Below are positions 1 through 9,307 of a stretch of DNA of 64,000 nt, piece by piece. Within the stretch, counting starts at the first letter, position 1, and each line of letters begins with the position of its first letter. Source of the stretch: Aminobacter sp. J41 (lineage in GTDB: Bacteria; Pseudomonadota; Alphaproteobacteria; Rhizobiales; Rhizobiaceae); contig NZ_JAGL01000009.1 in NCBI RefSeq assembly GCF_000526635.1, positions 164-64,163 on the forward strand, written 5' to 3'. The notes beneath the pieces are model-generated. The model ran no database searches and was not told the origin of the DNA. It saw only the letters and a list, made by a program, of their open reading frames with translations. The position numbers and the translations under genes are program-made.

Positions 1-195
1 AAGGCGATCTACAAGCGACGCAAGGAGACGGTGGAGCGCTCGTTTGCCGACGCCAAACAGCTGCACGGGCACCGTTATGCGCGCTTGCGGGGGCTGATGA
101 AGGTGACCTGGCAATGCCTGCTGGCCGCGGCCAGCCAGAACATGAAGAAGATCGCGCTGGCGATGACCCGCCAGCCCCGCCTGGCGGCGGCATAA
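1..195 (+). CDS. IS1182-family transposase, C-terminal fragment
   Basis: The reading frame is open from base 1 to a TAA at 193-195, giving 64 residues of the C-terminus of a DDE transposase. It contains KRRKETVERSFADAK followed by HGHRYARLRGL, the typical end of IS1182-type transposases, where the glutamate of ETVERSF is expected to be the third catalytic acidic residue. The rest of the gene lies outside the window to the left, so its integrity cannot be judged. About 100 bp separate the stop from the right end of the element at 312. It is the only mobility enzyme on the host side of the window and is the plausible source of activity for the two 131-bp elements at 15308 and 28670, which share its terminal sequence. 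Confidence 0.85.
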   Translation, partial: KAIYKRRKETVERSFADAKQLHGHRYARLRGLMKVTWQCLLAAASQNMKKIALAMTRQPRLAAA

Positions 196-312
196 AGCCC
201 TCTCGCCCCTTCATTATCTTCACTTCGTCAGGCATCGGCAGCGCCCCCGCGCTCTGTCATCCCGCCCAAACAAAAAACCCGCCAAAAAATCGGCCGGTTT
301 GTCAGCAGTCTG
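1..312 (+). mobile_element. Right end of an IS1182-type insertion sequence
   Basis: The element runs from the left window edge through the transposase 3' end to the terminal repeat TTTGTCAGCAGTCTG at 298-312. This terminal sequence is identical to the right end of the 131-bp elements at 15308-15438 and (inverted) 28670-28800. The next base begins a perfect terminator-type hairpin (313-334). By analogy with the small elements, a second copy of that hairpin should flank the left end of the IS outside the window. The element sits directly downstream of the leftward SPOR-domain gene, so it is inserted in or beside that gene's terminator. Confidence 0.8.
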
Positions 313-334
313 AAGGCCACCCGAAGGTGGCCTT
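313..334 (-). terminator. Terminator hairpin abutting the IS right end
   Basis: A 9-bp perfect stem (AAGGCCACC / GGTGGCCTT) with a CGAA loop lies 19 bp beyond the stop of the leftward SPOR-domain gene. No T-tract follows it in that direction: the sequence goes straight into the IS end (CAGACTGCTGACAAA). The T-tract was probably separated by the insertion and should lie on the far side of the IS. Confidence 0.7.
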
Positions 335-353
335 GATCGGTCTTTTCTCGGGA

Positions 354-3300
354 TCAGCGCGACACGAAGCAGCTGCCGCCTGCCGCCTTGTAGCGGGTGC
401 AGAGCTGGATGGCCTCGTCGCGGCTCGATGCCGGGATGCGCACCCGGTAGTAGGTGCCGCGGCCCTCGATGTCGGCGCGGACGATGTCGACGCCCCTGCC
501 CTGGAGCACGCTGCCATAGCGGCGGGCAAGATCCTGATAGGCGGCCTGCGCGCCCTCGGCGGTCGGCTGAGAGGCGATCTGCATCGACCAGCCGCCTGCA
601 GCCTGGCCTGCCGGCGCGGCAGCGGTCGACGCCGAAGCCGGGGTCGGTGCCGGGGCCGCCTTCTGCTGCGGCTGCGGTGCCGCTGCCTGACGCTGCGGGG
701 CCTGACCGGGCTCCACGCGAGGCGTCGGAACGACGGCGACCGTCTGCGGCGTCTCGACGACGATGCCGTCATCTTCTGCCTCGGCCGAAAGTGCGGCGGC
801 GCCGTCAACCGAAGGTGTGCCGACAGCCGGAGCTTCCAGAACCGACGTCGCGGCATTCTGCTGTGCCGGAGCGGCTTCGGCGACCGGAGCCGGATCCTCG
901 CGCGGCACCAGCGTGCCGTCCGGTCGGACGACCATGGTGCGCACCTTGCGCGGCGTGACGGCTGCGACTTCTTCCGCCGGTGCGTTTTCGGCCGGCTGGG
1001 CTGCCGGATCTATACGATCCTCGGACTTCGGCTGGCCCATCACGGCGGCGAGCTCATCGCTGCCGTCATCCTCGGAGCTGCCGACTTCCATGCCGACCAT
1101 GTCGTCGGCGTTGCCCTGATCGTCGATACCCGGCGCAAGAGCGGAGTCGCTATCGGTCTGCTGCAGCACATCAACCGGCTCCTCGGCGGTCGAGATCAGG
1201 CGTTCCTGACCTGGAGCAGTTTCTGTGCCCTTGCTCGCAACGCTTTCATAAACCTTGCTGTTCTGGTTCGGCACTGTAGTACCGCCCGGGTTTTCGGGGC
1301 GAACCTTCAGCGGCTCGTCATCCGCCTTCACCAGCGCCGGGCCGTCAGAACCCTCGCCGAAGAACGATGCGCCGACGAAGCCAACGGCAGCGACGATGGC
1401 GATGCCAGCAACAGCGGCGGCGAGCATCGTGCCGCGGCGGCGGGGTGCCGCTTCGACGCGCTTGGGCTCATACGGAGCAGCAGCGAGTTCCTGATCGACT
1501 TCCGATTCATAGTCGAAGCTGTCGTCGGACATCGGCGGGGCGGAGAGCCAGCGGGCCTCCTCCTCGGCAAGATCCGGCTTGCTCGCGTCGGCCCTGGACG
1601 GCGCGGCAGCAGCCGGCGCAGTCGACGCGTGGGGATCCTGCATGTCATCGAAGCCATGCGCGAGCTCTGCCTCAAACGAGTCGAACGGATCGGCCGGAGG
1701 CGTGGGTTCCTCGTACGGGACTTCCGGAATGTCGAGGTCGTCTTCGAGGCGCGGAGCGGCCTCGACCACTTCGATGGTCTCGATCTCCGGGGCTTCCTCC
1801 TTTGCGGCAGCGGCCGGCGTGCCCCAGGACGAGGTGGCAGCAGAGGTCGAACCGTAAGAGGTCGACTGGCCATAGGAGGTCGTTGGCTCGGCCTTGGGCT
1901 CAGCTTCGCCGAAGGACGGCGTTGCACGCGATGTCCAGCTGCTGGCGGCTGCAGCACCAACCGCAGCGGCTGCACCGGCAGCAACGGCCGCTTGCGGGAA
2001 GTAGGACGGTGCCGGCTGGGCCTTCGGTGCCTCGTTCTCGACGTGAATGTCGAAGTCCTCGTCAAAGATGGCGTCGAAATCCGGCTCCTCAACCGGCGGC
2101 ATCACGCGGCGCGGCGCTTCCACCACAACCGGTTCCGGCGCCTGCTGGGGCTCGGCCGCTACCGGCTCGTCAATATCGAGCGAGAAGTCACCAAAGATGT
2201 TGTCGAGATCATCGTGCTCCGGTTCCGGCTCACGAGAGACGGATGCAGGAGCGGGCTCCTCATCGAACGCGATTTCCGGCTCGGAAAGGCTGGCTCGACC
2301 GAATGTGTTGACCGAAGGCTGCCAGGAGTTGGCGGCCGGCTGCGGGGCCGGTGCGGCGACAGCGGCAGGCTTTTCCTCGGCATTCAGCAGCGCGGTCAGC
2401 TCGTCCTCGAAAGATGGCTCGGCCGGCGCGATGTGCAGGTGCGTCGTCGAAGTCGGGAAGATCGGTGCGGGATCAACGGCGACAGTCTCAACCACAGGGG
2501 CTTCGTCTGCCGGTTCATCGTTCAGATCGAACTCGAACGGCTCGAACGAGAAATCGTCCTCGGCAGCCTGAGCCGCAGGCTCCTCTGCGTGAACAGTCTC
2601 AGGCTCAAGTGCTACCGGCTCGGCCGGCGCGTCGGTGAGCTCAAGCTCGAACGGCTCGAAGTGGAAGTCATCGGCCGCATTATCGGCGATCTCAACCGGA
2701 GCAGCTTCTGCCTCGACGGCCTCAACCGTCTCTTCCGGCTCGGCAAGCGCCTCGTCGTTCAGGTCGAGCTCGAACGGCTCGAAGTCGAACGTGTCCTCGG
2801 TCGCCTCGGCAGCAACGGCCGGAGCAACGTCTTCGTCGAAAGCATCAGCCTCGAAGGTTACCTCAGGGACCTCGTCGTAGGCGGCGACAGGCTCTTCCTC
2901 GGCAACGGCCGCGAGCGGCTCGTCCTGTTCGAAATCGTCCAGAGGCCCAAAATCAAAGTCGAGATCATCGATGTCCGCAGCCTGCACTTCTTCCTCGGCA
3001 GTAGGCGCAAACTCCTCGACAGGTGCTTCAACCTCGGCGGTTACCGGCGCCACAACCGGAGCGACCTGCTGGACGACCGGAGCCACTTCAACGCTGTCAG
3101 CCGTCGATTCTTCCGGCTGCTGCTCGTCTTCTGCCTCGGCAGGAACCTCGGTCATGAAGGGCTCGAGCTTTTCGAGCGGCCAGAGTTCGTCGTTGTTGAG
3201 ATAGAGTTCCGCGGCAGTCGCGATCACCTGGGCCGGGTCAACAACCTCGACCTCATCCTCCTCCTCGTCGGAGGTAGCCGCCGGCGCGGGTTCCGCGCGC

Positions 3301-3764
3301 GTGACGACCGGTTGCGGCGCAGGCTGTGGCTGAGCGACAGCCTGCGGAGCCTCGGCCTCTTCTTCCTCGTCAAATTCGGTGGTGGCGAGCAGCTCGCGCG
3401 CGAGAACTTCGTCCAGGCTCTCGTCCCAGTTCGACGCCTGCGGCTGCGGGGCAGGCTCGGGCTGGTGGGCGACGACAGGCTCAGGAGCCGGCTCAAATGT
3501 CGGTTCAGCAGGTGCTGCAGCGACGGATGCCGAATCGTCTGACCACTGGACCGACGGCGCAGCTTCCGGCTGGGCAAACTCGTCAGACGCGAGTTCGCCC
3601 ATCAGTTCCTTTTCAAGGTCGATACCGAAATCGTCTTCCGCAGGCGCGGCGGGGGCGGCCGCCGAAGCGGCCGGGCGCGGGTCGAGACCCATTATGCGCG
3701 TGAGTTCTGCGAACGGATCATTGTCCGGCAACTGGCCGCGCGTGTTCTGATTGGTGTCTGCCAT
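354..3764 (-). CDS. SPOR-domain membrane protein with long acidic cytoplasmic region
   Basis: This 1136-residue protein has one predicted transmembrane helix at about residues 780-802 (MLAAAVAGIAIVAAVGF), preceded by basic RRR residues. A C-terminal SPOR domain follows at about 1058-1136 (WSMQIASQPTAEGAQ...YYRVRI...CFVSR). SPOR domains bind denuded septal peptidoglycan, so the C-terminus should be periplasmic and the ~780-residue N-terminal part cytoplasmic. That part is extremely rich in Glu, Asp, Ala and Pro and holds three near-identical FEPFELDLND-type blocks plus related DFD/DIF motifs, suggesting a disordered hub with repeated short binding motifs. The gene follows argS with about 100 bp between, as in other rhizobia, and probably shares its transcript. 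The start ATG at 3764 gives the conserved NDPFAELTRIMGLD opening. Its terminator now abuts an IS. Confidence 0.85.
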   Translation of the reverse strand: MADTNQNTRGQLPDNDPFAELTRIMGLDPRPAASAAAPAAPAEDDFGIDLEKELMGELASDEFAQPEAAPSVQWSDDSASVAAAPAEPTFEPAPEPVVAHQPEPAPQPQASNWDESLDEVLARELLATTEFDEEEEAEAPQAVAQPQPAPQPVVTRAEPAPAATSDEEEDEVEVVDPAQVIATAAELYLNNDELWPLEKLEPFMTEVPAEAEDEQQPEESTADSVEVAPVVQQVAPVVAPVTAEVEAPVEEFAPTAEEEVQAADIDDLDFDFGPLDDFEQDEPLAAVAEEEPVAAYDEVPEVTFEADAFDEDVAPAVAAEATEDTFDFEPFELDLNDEALAEPEETVEAVEAEAAPVEIADNAADDFHFEPFELELTDAPAEPVALEPETVHAEEPAAQAAEDDFSFEPFEFDLNDEPADEAPVVETVAVDPAPIFPTSTTHLHIAPAEPSFEDELTALLNAEEKPAAVAAPAPQPAANSWQPSVNTFGRASLSEPEIAFDEEPAPASVSREPEPEHDDLDNIFGDFSLDIDEPVAAEPQQAPEPVVVEAPRRVMPPVEEPDFDAIFDEDFDIHVENEAPKAQPAPSYFPQAAVAAGAAAAVGAAAASSWTSRATPSFGEAEPKAEPTTSYGQSTSYGSTSAATSSWGTPAAAAKEEAPEIETIEVVEAAPRLEDDLDIPEVPYEEPTPPADPFDSFEAELAHGFDDMQDPHASTAPAAAAPSRADASKPDLAEEEARWLSAPPMSDDSFDYESEVDQELAAAPYEPKRVEAAPRRRGTMLAAAVAGIAIVAAVGFVGASFFGEGSDGPALVKADDEPLKVRPENPGGTTVPNQNSKVYESVASKGTETAPGQERLISTAEEPVDVLQQTDSDSALAPGIDDQGNADDMVGMEVGSSEDDGSDELAAVMGQPKSEDRIDPAAQPAENAPAEEVAAVTPRKVRTMVVRPDGTLVPREDPAPVAEAAPAQQNAATSVLEAPAVGTPSVDGAAALSAEAEDDGIVVETPQTVAVVPTPRVEPGQAPQRQAAAPQPQQKAAPAPTPASASTAAAPAGQAAGGWSMQIASQPTAEGAQAAYQDLARRYGSVLQGRGVDIVRADIEGRGTYYRVRIPASSRDEAIQLCTRYKAAGGSCFVSR

Positions 3765-3865
3765 GCTTTTTCCCGCACTCGGACTCGATCGGACGCCGGC
3801 GACGTCACGTTAGGTTGCGTTACCAAGGCATTGTGGGCAAACGGTGGCAGAACGTTTTGAGAACC

Positions 3866-5623
3866 CTAGCGCATTTCCGTAGGCGCATCTGCGCCGATCA
3901 ACGCAAGGCCAGATGTCAGAACATCCGAAACGGCCTGCACCAGTCCCAGCCTGGCGTGCGTCAATTCTGGTTCGTTAACCTTAATAATCCGTAACGACGG
4001 GTTGTCGGTGCCGCGATTCCAGTGCGAATGGAACACCTGCGCAAGATCATAGAGGTAGAAGGCCAGGCGATGCGGCTCCATCGACTGCGCAGCAGACTCG
4101 ATCAGGCGCGGATATTCTGCCAGCTTCCGGATGATGGCGATTTCGCCTTCATCGACCAGCAGATGCGCGGTTTCCTGCATCTTCTTGCGGTCGGTCCAGC
4201 CCTCGCCGAGCTGTTCCTTCGCCTGCCGAAAGACAGAGTGACAGCGCGCTGAGGCGTACTGCACGTAGAACACCGGATTGTCCTTCGACTGCTCGGTGAC
4301 CTTCGCGAAGTCGAAATCAAGCGGCTCGGTGTTCTTGCGATAGAGCATCATGAAGCGGATCGGATCGCGGCCTACTTCGTCGACCACGTCGCGCAGCGTG
4401 ACGAACTCCCCTGCCCGCTTCGACATGCGGACCGGCTCGCCGTTGCGGAACAGCTTCACGAGGTTGCAGAGCAGGATCGTCACGTCGACGGAGCCGCCGG
4501 ACAGCGCCTTGCCAAGCGCCTCCATGCGCTTGACGTAGCCGCCGTGGTCGGCGCCGAGGATGAACACCAGCTCCTCGAAGCCGCGGCTGATCTTGTCCTT
4601 CATGTAGGCGACGTCAGCCGCAAAGTAGGTGAACGAGCCATCGGACTTCACCAGCGGGCGGTCCTGGTCATCGCCGACTACCGTCGAGCGGAACAGGGTC
4701 TGCTCGCGGTCTTCCCAGTCCTCGCTCTTCTCGCCCTTCGGAGGCGGCAGCTTGCCCTTGTAGACGTGCCCCTTGAGGGTGAGGTCGGCGATCGCTGTGC
4801 GGATCGCGCTGCCATTGCCCTCATGCAGCGTGCGCTCTGAGAAAAAGACGTCGTGGCGCACGTTCAGCGCCTCGAGGTCCTCGCGGATCATCTGCATCAT
4901 GGCCGCAATGGTGCGTTCCTTGACAATCGCGATCGCTTCGTCCTCGGCCATCCACAGCAACTTCTCGCCGAACTCGTCGGCCAGCGCCTTACCGACCGGC
5001 ACGAGATAGTCGCCCGGATAGAGGCCCGACGGGATCTCGCTGATCTGCTCGCCCAGCGCCTCGCGGTAGCGGAGCATCACCGAGCGGGCCAGCACGTCGA
5101 TCTGCGTGCCGGCATCATTGATGTAGTATTCCTTGGTCACGTCGAAGCCGGCGAACGCCATGATGTTGGCGAGCGCGTCGCCGACGACCGCGCCACGGCA
5201 GTGGCCGACATGCATGGGGCCGGTCGGGTTGGCCGATACGTATTCGACATTGACCTTGCGGTTGCCGCCCACCGTCGAGCGACCGTAATCGGTGCCCGCA
5301 TCAAGGATTTCGCTGAGACGCTCCTGCCAGAAGCCGTCGGCAAGGCGCAGGTTGACGAAGCCCGGACCGGCAACTTCCGCTGCGGCCACATCGGCATCCT
5401 CGGCGAGCACCTTTGACAGCTTTTCGGCCAGCGCGCGCGGTTTTTCGCCGACGCTCTTGGCCAGCACCATGGCGGCGTTCGTGGCCAAATCGCCGTGGCT
5501 CGGATCGCGCGGGGGCTCGACGGCAATTCGCGAAAGGTCGAGCGTGCCGCCGTCTTTCGGCGTCAGCCCGAGCTGTTCAATCGCATTGTTGATGCGCGAC
5601 GCGAACTGCGTGAAGATATTCAT
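3866..5623 (-). CDS. argS: Arginyl-tRNA synthetase
   Basis: This 585-residue class I aminoacyl-tRNA synthetase charges tRNA-Arg in the cytoplasm. The N-terminal Add-1 domain is followed by the HIGH-type signature HVGHCRG (in [13 protein letters not shown], about residue 135). The KMSK-loop region reads VRMSKRAGE. The C-terminal DALR anticodon-binding domain ends near [13 protein letters not shown]. Length matches the family. It is the middle gene of a leftward dgt-argS-SPOR group, with about 60 bp to dgt. Nothing unusual was seen. Confidence 0.97.
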   Translation of the reverse strand: MNIFTQFASRINNAIEQLGLTPKDGGTLDLSRIAVEPPRDPSHGDLATNAAMVLAKSVGEKPRALAEKLSKVLAEDADVAAAEVAGPGFVNLRLADGFWQERLSEILDAGTDYGRSTVGGNRKVNVEYVSANPTGPMHVGHCRGAVVGDALANIMAFAGFDVTKEYYINDAGTQIDVLARSVMLRYREALGEQISEIPSGLYPGDYLVPVGKALADEFGEKLLWMAEDEAIAIVKERTIAAMMQMIREDLEALNVRHDVFFSERTLHEGNGSAIRTAIADLTLKGHVYKGKLPPPKGEKSEDWEDREQTLFRSTVVGDDQDRPLVKSDGSFTYFAADVAYMKDKISRGFEELVFILGADHGGYVKRMEALGKALSGGSVDVTILLCNLVKLFRNGEPVRMSKRAGEFVTLRDVVDEVGRDPIRFMMLYRKNTEPLDFDFAKVTEQSKDNPVFYVQYASARCHSVFRQAKEQLGEGWTDRKKMQETAHLLVDEGEIAIIRKLAEYPRLIESAAQSMEPHRLAFYLYDLAQVFHSHWNRGTDNPSLRIIKVNEPELTHARLGLVQAVSDVLTSGLALIGADAPTEMR

Positions 5624-5685
5624 GGTCAGCTACCCAGCTTCGATGCGGGAATGGGCCGTGCGGCCCCGTGAATTTTGCGCTCCGC

Positions 5686-6909
5686 CTATCCCAATTCGGG
5701 AGTGTGGTCAAACAGGCGCTTGTGCTCGCGGATCGCGTAGGTGTCGGTCATACCGGCGATGAAGTCGCCCACATCGCGCGCTTTGATGCGATCTTCGGCC
5801 TGGTTGAGCCCCTCGCGCCAGCCCTCCGGCATGTCACGCGGATTGGCAAAGTAGTGACCGAACAGGTCGCGGACGATCTTGTCGGCGCCACGGCGCTTTT
5901 CCATCACGTCGGGATGGCGGTAGAGCCTCGAGTACATGAAGCGCTTCAGCTCCTTCTCCGCCGCCGTCATTTCCTCCGAGAAGGCGACGATCTGTCTGCC
6001 GGCATCGTGGATATCGGCCGAACTCTGCGGCTTCAACTCGTCCAGATTGGCCTTCGCGGTGCCGATCGCATCCTCGACCATGCGGGTGATCTGCCGACGC
6101 ATCAGTTCGTGGCCGGTGCGCACCGCATCGAGCGCGGGATATTTTTCGCGCACCTCCGCAAGAATCTTCGACGGCAGCGGCGTATCCTCGAGCATCGACA
6201 GCGTCAGAAGCCCGGAACGCAGGCCGTCATCTATGTCATGCGCATCGTAGGCGATGTCATCGGCGAGAGCCGCCGCCTGCGCCTCGATCGAAGCGTGCTT
6301 GGAAAGCTCAAGGTCGAACAGCTCGTTGAAAGTGGCAATCGTCAGGGGTAGCTCGCCCTTTAGCGGCTTTCCCGTGTTGTCAGTCAGCGGGCCATTGTGC
6401 TTGACCAACCCCTCCAGCGTTTCCCAGGAGAGATTGAGCCCGTCGAACTCGGCATAGCGGCGCTCGATGCGGGTGACGATGCGCAGAGACTGGGCGTTAT
6501 GGTCGAACCCGCCCCACGGCTTCATCATCTCGTCCAGCGCGTCCTCGCCGGTATGGCCGAACGGCGTATGGCCGAAATCATGGACGAGAGCGATGGCCTC
6601 GGCGAGGTCTTCGTCAACGCACAGCGCCCTCGCGAGTGCGCGGGCAATCTGAGCAACCTCTATCGAATGTGTCAGGCGCGTGCGGTAGTGGTCGCCCTCG
6701 TGGGCGATGAAGACCTGGGTCTTGTGCTTCAGCCGCCTGAAGGCGGTGGAGTGGATGATCCGGTCGCGGTCGCGCTGGAAGGGCGTGCGGGTCGGGCTTT
6801 CCGGCTCGGGATATAGGCGTCCGCGAGACTTCGCCGGGTGGCATGCATATGGGGCTCGGGGGCGATATCCGAAGCCGATCCCTTCGAGCGTTCCTGACAA
6901 TCCGGTCAC
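5686..6909 (-). CDS. dgt: Deoxyguanosinetriphosphate triphosphohydrolase-like protein
   Basis: HD-domain hydrolase that removes triphosphate from dGTP and related dNTPs. Motifs seen are RLTHSIEV (metal His), [14 protein letters not shown] (the HD pair and following histidines) and [13 protein letters not shown] (third Asp). The reading frame extends upstream to 7095, but that part overlaps the divergent Fe-S carrier gene and is not conserved in character. The GTG at 6907-6909, preceded by GGTGGG about 6 nt away, places the start just before the conserved [13 protein letters not shown] segment and leaves about 76 bp for divergent promoters. The chosen protein has 407 residues. It is first in the leftward dgt-argS-SPOR group. 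Confidence 0.9.
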   Translation of the reverse strand: MTGLSGTLEGIGFGYRPRAPYACHPAKSRGRLYPEPESPTRTPFQRDRDRIIHSTAFRRLKHKTQVFIAHEGDHYRTRLTHSIEVAQIARALARALCVDEDLAEAIALVHDFGHTPFGHTGEDALDEMMKPWGGFDHNAQSLRIVTRIERRYAEFDGLNLSWETLEGLVKHNGPLTDNTGKPLKGELPLTIATFNELFDLELSKHASIEAQAAALADDIAYDAHDIDDGLRSGLLTLSMLEDTPLPSKILAEVREKYPALDAVRTGHELMRRQITRMVEDAIGTAKANLDELKPQSSADIHDAGRQIVAFSEEMTAAEKELKRFMYSRLYRHPDVMEKRRGADKIVRDLFGHYFANPRDMPEGWREGLNQAEDRIKARDVGDFIAGMTDTYAIREHKRLFDHTPELG

Positions 6910-6985
6910 TTGAGACCCACCGCTTGTTGACTTGCCTGATGGCTGTTCATACCTATTGTGCAAATGCGAACGCAAGGTGACGGCT

Positions 6986-7336
6986 ATGGGCGTCGATGCA
7001 AAGACAGGCATGAAGAGCGTCGAGCTGACCGACTCGGCTGCCAATCGAATCAAGAAGATTGTGGCTGGCGAGCCCGGCAAGATCGGCCTGCGCATCGCGG
7101 TTGAAGGCGGTGGCTGCTCCGGCTTCTCCTACAAGATGGATCTGACCGATACGCGCAATGACGATGACGTCGTCTTTGAAAAGGACGGTGCGATGGTGCT
7201 GATCGATGACCTGTCGCTCGTCTACATGGGCGGTTCGGTGATTGATTTCGTCGACGACCTGATGGGCCAATCGTTCCAGATCAAGAACCCGAATGCCGTG
7301 GCATCCTGCGGCTGCGGCACCTCCTTCTCGATCTGA
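6986..7336 (+). CDS. erpA: A-type iron-sulfur cluster carrier (ErpA/IscA family)
   Basis: This 116-residue protein carries the three invariant cysteines of A-type carriers: GGGCSGFSY near residue 50 and the C-terminal [10 protein letters not shown]. It receives Fe-S clusters from the assembly machinery and passes them to apo-proteins. The start is ATG 6986 with AAGGTGA upstream; a longer frame from 6932 lacks a good ribosome-binding site. It is divergent from dgt and 5 bp upstream of the exonuclease III gene, an arrangement common in rhizobia. ErpA and IscA cannot be told apart from sequence alone. Confidence 0.85.
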   Translation: MGVDAKTGMKSVELTDSAANRIKKIVAGEPGKIGLRIAVEGGGCSGFSYKMDLTDTRNDDDVVFEKDGAMVLIDDLSLVYMGGSVIDFVDDLMGQSFQIKNPNAVASCGCGTSFSI

Positions 7337-7341
7337 GCTCC

Positions 7342-8130
7342 ATGAAAATCGCGACCTGGAACATCAACGGCGTCAAGGCACGCATCGACAACCTGCTGAC
7401 CTGGCTCAAGGACAGCCAGCCGGACATCGTCTGCCTGCAGGAAATCAAAACCGTCGATGAGGGTTTTCCGCGACTCGAGATCGAGTCGCTCGGCTACCAC
7501 GTCGAGACTCACGGCCAGAAAGGCTTCAACGGCGTAGCGATTCTGTCGAAGCTGCGCTTCGACGAGGTGAACCGCGGCCTCCCTGGTGACGATGAAGACG
7601 AACAGGCGCGCTTCATCGAGGGTGTGTTCTCGACATCGCAGGGCGCGCTGCGCGTCGTCTCGTTGTACCTGCCCAACGGCAACCCGATCTCAGAGGATCG
7701 CAAGTTCGGCTACAAGCTGCGCTGGATGGACCGGCTCGAGCGTTGGGCGAAGGACCGGCTCGCGCTGGAAGAGCCGCTGATCCTTGCTGGCGACTACAAC
7801 GTGATCCCCGAACCGCAGGACGCGAAGTACATCGAACAGTGGTTCAACGACGCCCTGTTCCAGCCTGAGAGCCGGCAGGCGCTGCGTCGCATTTGGCACC
7901 TCGGCTTCACCGATGCGATCCGCACCACCACAGATGAAGCCGGCGTTTATACCTTCTGGGATTACCAGGCCGGCGCCTGGCAAAAGAACAACGGCATCCG
8001 CATCGACCACCTGCTGATGTCGCCGGAAGCCGCGAACTATCTGACCTCGACCAGCGTCGAGAAATACGTCCGCGCCTGGGAAAAGCCGTCAGACCACGTT
8101 CCGGCAGTCGCCGAACTCGCGCTCAATTAA
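7342..8130 (+). CDS. xthA: Exodeoxyribonuclease III
   Basis: This 262-residue enzyme of the exonuclease/endonuclease/phosphatase fold acts as AP endonuclease and 3'-5' exonuclease in base-excision repair. Motifs in order are ATWNINGVKAR (metal Asn), CLQEIKT (metal Glu), LAGDYNV (Asp/Asn pair), RIDHLLMS and the C-terminal catalytic SDHVPAVAEL. Full length for the family. It follows the Fe-S carrier by 5 bp and is likely cotranscribed with it. It converges with exoR, 27 bp away. Confidence 0.95.
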   Translation: MKIATWNINGVKARIDNLLTWLKDSQPDIVCLQEIKTVDEGFPRLEIESLGYHVETHGQKGFNGVAILSKLRFDEVNRGLPGDDEDEQARFIEGVFSTSQGALRVVSLYLPNGNPISEDRKFGYKLRWMDRLERWAKDRLALEEPLILAGDYNVIPEPQDAKYIEQWFNDALFQPESRQALRRIWHLGFTDAIRTTTDEAGVYTFWDYQAGAWQKNNGIRIDHLLMSPEAANYLTSTSVEKYVRAWEKPSDHVPAVAELALN

Positions 8131-8157
8131 GACTCAGAAGAGATCGGGAGCAGAGGG

Positions 8158-8973
8158 TCAGTTCTCGCCCTGGACGAGCATGTCCTGAGCAAGGGCGATA
8201 GCCGTCCTGCGGTCAGCTTCGTCAGCCAGCGCGAACGCCTCTTCCTGCATGCCCCGGATCCACTGCTTGTCGCCCGGACGGGCACGCTCAAGCGCAGCAG
8301 TCATCATGGCGAGGCCACGGACCACCTTGCCGCTCTGGAAAAGAAGGTTGCCAAGGGTCGCCTGCGCGCCCGCGTGGCCCTTCTGGGCAGCGAGCTGGAA
8401 CCAGCGACCCGCCTGCTGGATGTTGGCCTTCATGCCCCCTTCCCCGTTCAGCAGCATGTTGCCGACCTCGAACTGGGCCTCGGGGTTGCGGTAGGTCGCG
8501 GCGGCGCGCATGAAATAGTCCTGCGCGGCAGCGGGATTAGGCTGGACCGGAGTGCCGGGAATGCCCCACTGGGTGTAGCGGCCAAGCGCCACCAGCGCGT
8601 CGGCGACATAGCTGCCGTCGGGCGAGCCGGGCTCCACATCCTGCGCCGCGATCTCCTGGAAGAACTTGTACGCTTCGTAGTCGTTGCGGGTGACGCCGTC
8701 ACCCTCGGCGTACATGCGGGCAAGCTTCCAGCGGGCGCCGAGCTGGCCGTTTTCCGCCGCGTAGCGATAGGCCTCGATGGCCTGTTCCTTGTGCCCGCTC
8801 TTGTAGGCACTGAAGCCGAGACGGAAAACTGCCCAGGGATTTCGCTTTTCTGCTTCTTCCGGGGTGCCGATGACCGACTGATCGAGGGCAAAGGCGCTGG
8901 AAACCGTGAGTCCGCACGCCCCAAAGCTAGCGACTGAAAGAATCCCGATCCTGACGAACTCAGCTACACGCAT
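8158..8973 (-). CDS. exoR: ExoR-like periplasmic Sel1-repeat regulator
   Basis: This 271-residue protein begins with a signal peptide (about residues 1-30, ending SSAFA). Sel1-like alpha-helical repeats follow, e.g. AIEAYRYAAENGQLGARWKLARMYAEGDGV and GRWFQLAAQKGHAGAQATLGNLL. In Sinorhizobium ExoR is a periplasmic inhibitor of the ExoS-ChvI two-component system that controls succinoglycan, motility and symbiosis or virulence genes; length, repeats and leader match that family. Its location beside exonuclease III supports the call. Expected to be relieved by proteolysis, which the sequence cannot show. The surface polysaccharide cluster at 30-39 kb is a possible target of the pathway, but this is inference. 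Confidence 0.82.
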   Translation of the reverse strand: MRVAEFVRIGILSVASFGACGLTVSSAFALDQSVIGTPEEAEKRNPWAVFRLGFSAYKSGHKEQAIEAYRYAAENGQLGARWKLARMYAEGDGVTRNDYEAYKFFQEIAAQDVEPGSPDGSYVADALVALGRYTQWGIPGTPVQPNPAAAQDYFMRAAATYRNPEAQFEVGNMLLNGEGGMKANIQQAGRWFQLAAQKGHAGAQATLGNLLFQSGKVVRGLAMMTAALERARPGDKQWIRGMQEEAFALADEADRRTAIALAQDMLVQGEN

Positions 8974-9307
8974 GACGCCCTGTTTCCCACGTCCTGGCCA
9001 CCCGGATCGCGGAGTTGGGCGTGGATTCCTTGCTGGTCGGCATGCGTCCGACCCGAACGAGGAATTTGTTACCGTTCCGCACTTCCATCATCATCCTTGT
9101 CGCGGGTGACGCGACGCCCTGTCCGTTTCGATGCTCTTACGGCACCTTGATAATAGAGACCTGAGGTGCGCCCGGTTTATGGCGGGAAATTGGCATTTCG
9201 AAGGGGGCACCTTGCGGTCCAGAGCGGTCGATCCAGCACTGTTGCACAACCGCCACAGAACGAAAAACGCCCGTGACAGGCACGGGCGTTTGACTGATCT
9301 CGAAGCG
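8974..9307. other. Intergenic region, exoR upstream / fadL downstream
   Basis: 334 bp without a credible gene. It holds the upstream region of exoR and the terminator of the FadL-type gene (9263-9290). No other structured element was recognised. Confidence 0.6.
9263..9290 (-). terminator. Intrinsic terminator of the FadL-type gene
   Basis: A perfect 10-bp stem (AACGCCCGTG / CACGGGCGTT) with an ACAGG loop. In the leftward direction it is followed by a five-T tract (AAAAA at 9263-9267 on the + strand). Confidence 0.85.

Noticed and set aside
114-3542. A 1142-codon open frame antisense to the SPOR gene
   Set aside because: It is the mirror of a GC-rich gene with strong codon bias. The translation is Arg/Gly-rich low complexity, while the opposite strand has a TM helix and a SPOR domain.
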